From Juglans regia (Eukaryota; Streptophyta; Magnoliopsida; Fagales; Juglandaceae), in contig NC_049901.1 of assembly GCF_001411555.2 (NCBI RefSeq), positions 12,658,681 through 12,722,680 of the forward strand: DNA of 64,000 bases, read 5' to 3'. A program made the translations under genes and the position numbers. This document shows positions 61,651 to 64,000 of the stretch, piece by piece. Below the pieces are notes generated by a model that did not search any database, was not told the origin of the DNA, and saw nothing but the letters and a program-made list of their open reading frames with translations. Numbering within the stretch: position 1 is the stretch's first letter; each line of letters starts with the position of its first letter.

Positions 61651-63310
61651 TTATTTCTTCTTTTTCCCTCGCCCACGGGGATTCTGTTGCAACGACATAA
61701 CACGCTCCATTTGCACCATCATCTCTCGTTGCACTTGCTCTTGCACTTCATTGCGTATTCTTTCCTCCTGGTCTCTCTGTTGGTCTTACAAACGCGTCTC
61801 TAAATGAGACTGTCGTTCTAAGAGAGACTCTAACTCTTGCTGTCTCGACCTCATATACTCATTCTCACGCCGTGTAGCTTCTAAATCTGCTGTAAGATTA
61901 TTAATTTGTGAAGCCGATAAGGTTGAGGAGGATGAACATTTATGCTTGTAGATCGTCCCAAACCTCTTGCCATACTAGACTGCGGCCCGAGCACTTGCGT
62001 GAATATGTCTATGTCACTAGGAGAGGATTCCTCAGAAGCCGACTGCATCTCCATCATTTTTCTCTGCAATTTAAAAGGTAATGATCGTAAATAATTTAGT
62101 AACGTATTAAAAGAAATAGAAATAAGAAATAAACTATTAAAATGTTATATAAATAATTTATTGAACAAAATTAACACTGCTTACATAATTATCTGCAGCG
62201 ACAAGATCCATCCACTCACTATGCTCATTAGTGTGAGCAGCAGCATAGACATGAATGAGGGAAAACTTTTCAGGATCATCACGTTTCTAACAAAGTGACA
62301 ATATTAGCAATTTTAAAAAGATAATGTTAGTACTTATCAGAAAGAATATCAGGAAAATAAATGAATTCTATAATTTTTTAATTACCATTTTTTCAGCAAG
62401 ACGGTGGAATGACCTTGAACCGACACGATGGTGGATAGTCAGAGCGAATCTATTATGTGCATTTGTAGAACTCAAGTACTATAAAATATATTAAAAATAT
62501 TAATTGTAATATGTATACATATAATCTACTGTGCCAATATGAATGTAAATAATTAAAAGATATAAATATAAAATACCTGATAATCTGGAGATGCGAAAAG
62601 ATCACAATACTTTCTCCAATCATCTAACTTCATCTGCTGAAAAGGAGACTGCGCAGCCTCTTCCAACGTCTCAAACTTCTTGAAGTGGTCATGACATCGT
62701 CCTTTGTGAAGTCGGAATAGTGTAGCCATAAACTCATTCACGGTTCTCAAGGTTGAATTCATCCTAACAAAGGAATTAGGTCAAAAATATAATATATTAA
62801 TCTAGGTGAAAAAAATGTACTGAAAAGTAAACTCACCAGCACACGACTTCGAATGTGCTCCTTAATCTCATTCGGAACATCTCGCCATGAGCGCACATAA
62901 AATGGAGCATAAGCTCAAACTACTGTGCCAATATAGGAGGAAAGCGCTGCTGCACTATCATCCACTCCTCCAGTGGAATTATCAGTAATTGTGACCTTCA
63001 GTTTACCGTGCCTTCTATTTTTTTCAAGAGAGATTCCACGTATATAACCACGACCGCGACGTGCAGATACATTAACTACATGATAATAGATATACTATAA
63101 TTAAAATTATAAAGTTATTGAGAAAAAAGTATTAACTATATATATAATTATCAACGACAATATTTCCTTACTGGTAGGTGTCGACTGGCTGTTGTTCTCT
63201 TCTGTGTTAGATTGATCTTCAGGAACGGATTCCTCTAGTGGAGAGTCCTCAATGGATTCAGGACTTGGACTTGGCAGAGGCACATTTCTTCGTGCTCGTT
63301 TTGGCGGCAT
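61651..63310 (-). pseudogene. CACTA second gene (Transposase_24 / Ptta-En-Spm type), at least 6 exons, broken
   Basis: Read leftward: MPPKRARRNVPLPSPSPES (63310-63172); NVSARRGRGYIRGIS, GKLKVTITDNSTGG and RSWRDVPNEIKEHIRSRVL (63075-62837); VNEFMATLFRLHKGRCHDHF and KLDDWRKYCDLFASPDYQ (62763-62577); YLSSTNAHNRFALTIHHRVG and SRSFHRLAEKM (62478-62386); KRDDPEKFSLIHVYAAAHTN (about 62288-62187); then SASEESSPSDIDIFTQVLG and ARGLGRSTSINV (from about 62066). After a frame change a coiled coil ends GRGKKKK (stop 61651-61653). A TGA at 62915-62917 replaces an expected arginine codon (CGA to TGA), and bases are missing after LENR near 62745. In related elements this protein binds subterminal repeats. 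Exon borders follow GT-AG except where damaged. Confidence 0.78.
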
Positions 63311-63451
63311 TCTTGAAAATAATTAATTATATCAAAGAAAATTAATTAGAAGAAATTATGAAAATTGAAGATACTTTATAGTCACCTAGCTATATGAATA
63401 AAATATTTAGTACTTTTATTCTTCATTTTCAGATGAATTCTCCATGCTTGT

Positions 63452-64000
63452 TTAAGAATCTCTATCAATAACATCTTCATCATCATCATGTACCTCTTCT
63501 TCATCATCCTTATCCACCTCCTGCCCGGATTCTGATTCGTCTTCATCTTCTGACTCATCTTCTTCTTCTTCCTCCTCACTTACTTGAATTAAATGATCAT
63601 TTAATACAGACGGGTCGAGATGGACGAGTGAGACATCATCTCTACACAAGGGGAGCAACTCGAGTGCACCGAGGTCAACAAACAAGTTAATACCCTCTCC
63701 ATCTTCCTGGTATGCCTCAACAATCGGAGTGTCATCTTCATCTCCACTATTCTCGTAATCTGCACTCGTTTCTACTTTATATATATTTCGAGGAATAAAT
63801 TTTTGTACGACTCGCCAAATTATCTCTCCACTATCTTCATCAGCACTTTTCATTGGATCAATCAAGTAATAGACTTGGGTAGCTTGACAAGCCAATACAA
63901 ATGGATCATTTTCGTACCATTTAGATGCAGTATTGACACTCGTAAAGTGATTATCCCTATATATCGAAACCCGACCACCGCCTAGATCCCACCAATCACA
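63452..64000 (-). pseudogene. CACTA TNP2 transposase, C-terminal DUF4216 part (cut by window edge)
   Basis: From the right edge the minus strand reads CDWWDLGGGRVSIYRDNHFT, SVNTASKWYENDPFVLACQA, TQVYYLIDPMK, IWRVVQKFIPRNIYK, LLPLCRDDVSLVHLD and an acidic tail ending DVIDRDS before the stop at 63452-63454. The order CDW..., NDPFVLA-QA-QVYYL and LCR-DVSLVHLD is the DUF4216 C-terminus of TNP2. The visible part is intact; whether the whole gene is intact cannot be seen. It has the same domain as 30990-31515 but is clearly a different family. Confidence 0.85.

Larger units (their letters stand above)
60775..64000 (-). mobile_element. CACTA (En/Spm) transposon, 3' part, continuing past the window edge
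   Basis: The terminus CACTACAACAGAATATG starts at 60775. It is followed by a dense subterminal array (60830-61510) and two genes read on the minus strand: a Transposase_24-type gene (61651-63310) and the C-terminus of a TNP2 transposase (63452 to the window edge). This gene order matches the CACTA element at 27150-36729, in the opposite orientation. The other terminus lies outside the window. Confidence 0.9.

Overview
This window is nuclear DNA from a flowering plant. The coding regions are exon-intron genes with GT-AG introns, the background is AT-rich, and retrotransposons, hAT and CACTA DNA transposons, foldback elements and microsatellites are abundant. The short repeat families in the intergenic DNA resemble ones I associate with Fagales trees, perhaps Juglandaceae (walnut, hickory). 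That is a weak inference; eudicot tree is the safe statement.

Five host genes can be read exon by exon. (1) 1383-5479 (+): plastid UMP kinase (PUMPKIN type), 7 exons, 343 aa. (2) 11170-11823 (-): intronless VQ-motif protein of MKS1 type, 217 aa. (3) 17116-21046 (+): PHD-SET histone H3K27 monomethyltransferase of ATXR5/6 type, 6 exons, 377 aa. (4) 38220-39600 (+): DUF506 (PDDEXK_6) protein, 3 exons, 268 aa. (5) 45211-48842 (-): organellar-type ribosomal protein bL17, 6 exons, 157 aa. From memory, the first two match Arabidopsis neighbours At3g18680 and At3g18690, and ATXR5 and L17 match the near neighbours At5g09790 and At5g09770. The gene order therefore looks ancestral.

Nearly everything else is transposon. 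1-549 is the 3' end of a Ty1/copia element. 5.5-11 kb and 12-14 kb are AT-rich DNA with small repeats. 13.93-16.35 kb is a Tat-like LTR-element remnant with a long LTR and an antisense ORF. 27.15-36.73 kb is a decayed CACTA element with a broken TNP2 transposase. It carries a foldback insertion, a truncated copia element and an antisense plant-transposon ORF, and lies between two arrays of TTGCAACGA-type repeats. 39.6-45.2 kb holds several foldback elements and MITEs. 49.46-53.32 kb is an antisense, 3'-truncated copia element. 54.55-60.41 kb is a long LTR-like element with a perfect 5-bp target duplication. It was entered by a 3.26-kb hAT element with its own near-perfect 8-bp duplication. From 60.775 kb to the right edge runs a second CACTA element with a different subterminal motif (TTCGAACG) and two antisense genes.

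I found no rRNA, tRNA, CRISPR array or bacterial-type system, and no convincing novel multi-gene system. The most useful observations are the ancestral gene order, the nested insertions that can be dated by target duplications, the internally deleted hAT transposase and several hairpins that could be small-RNA sources.
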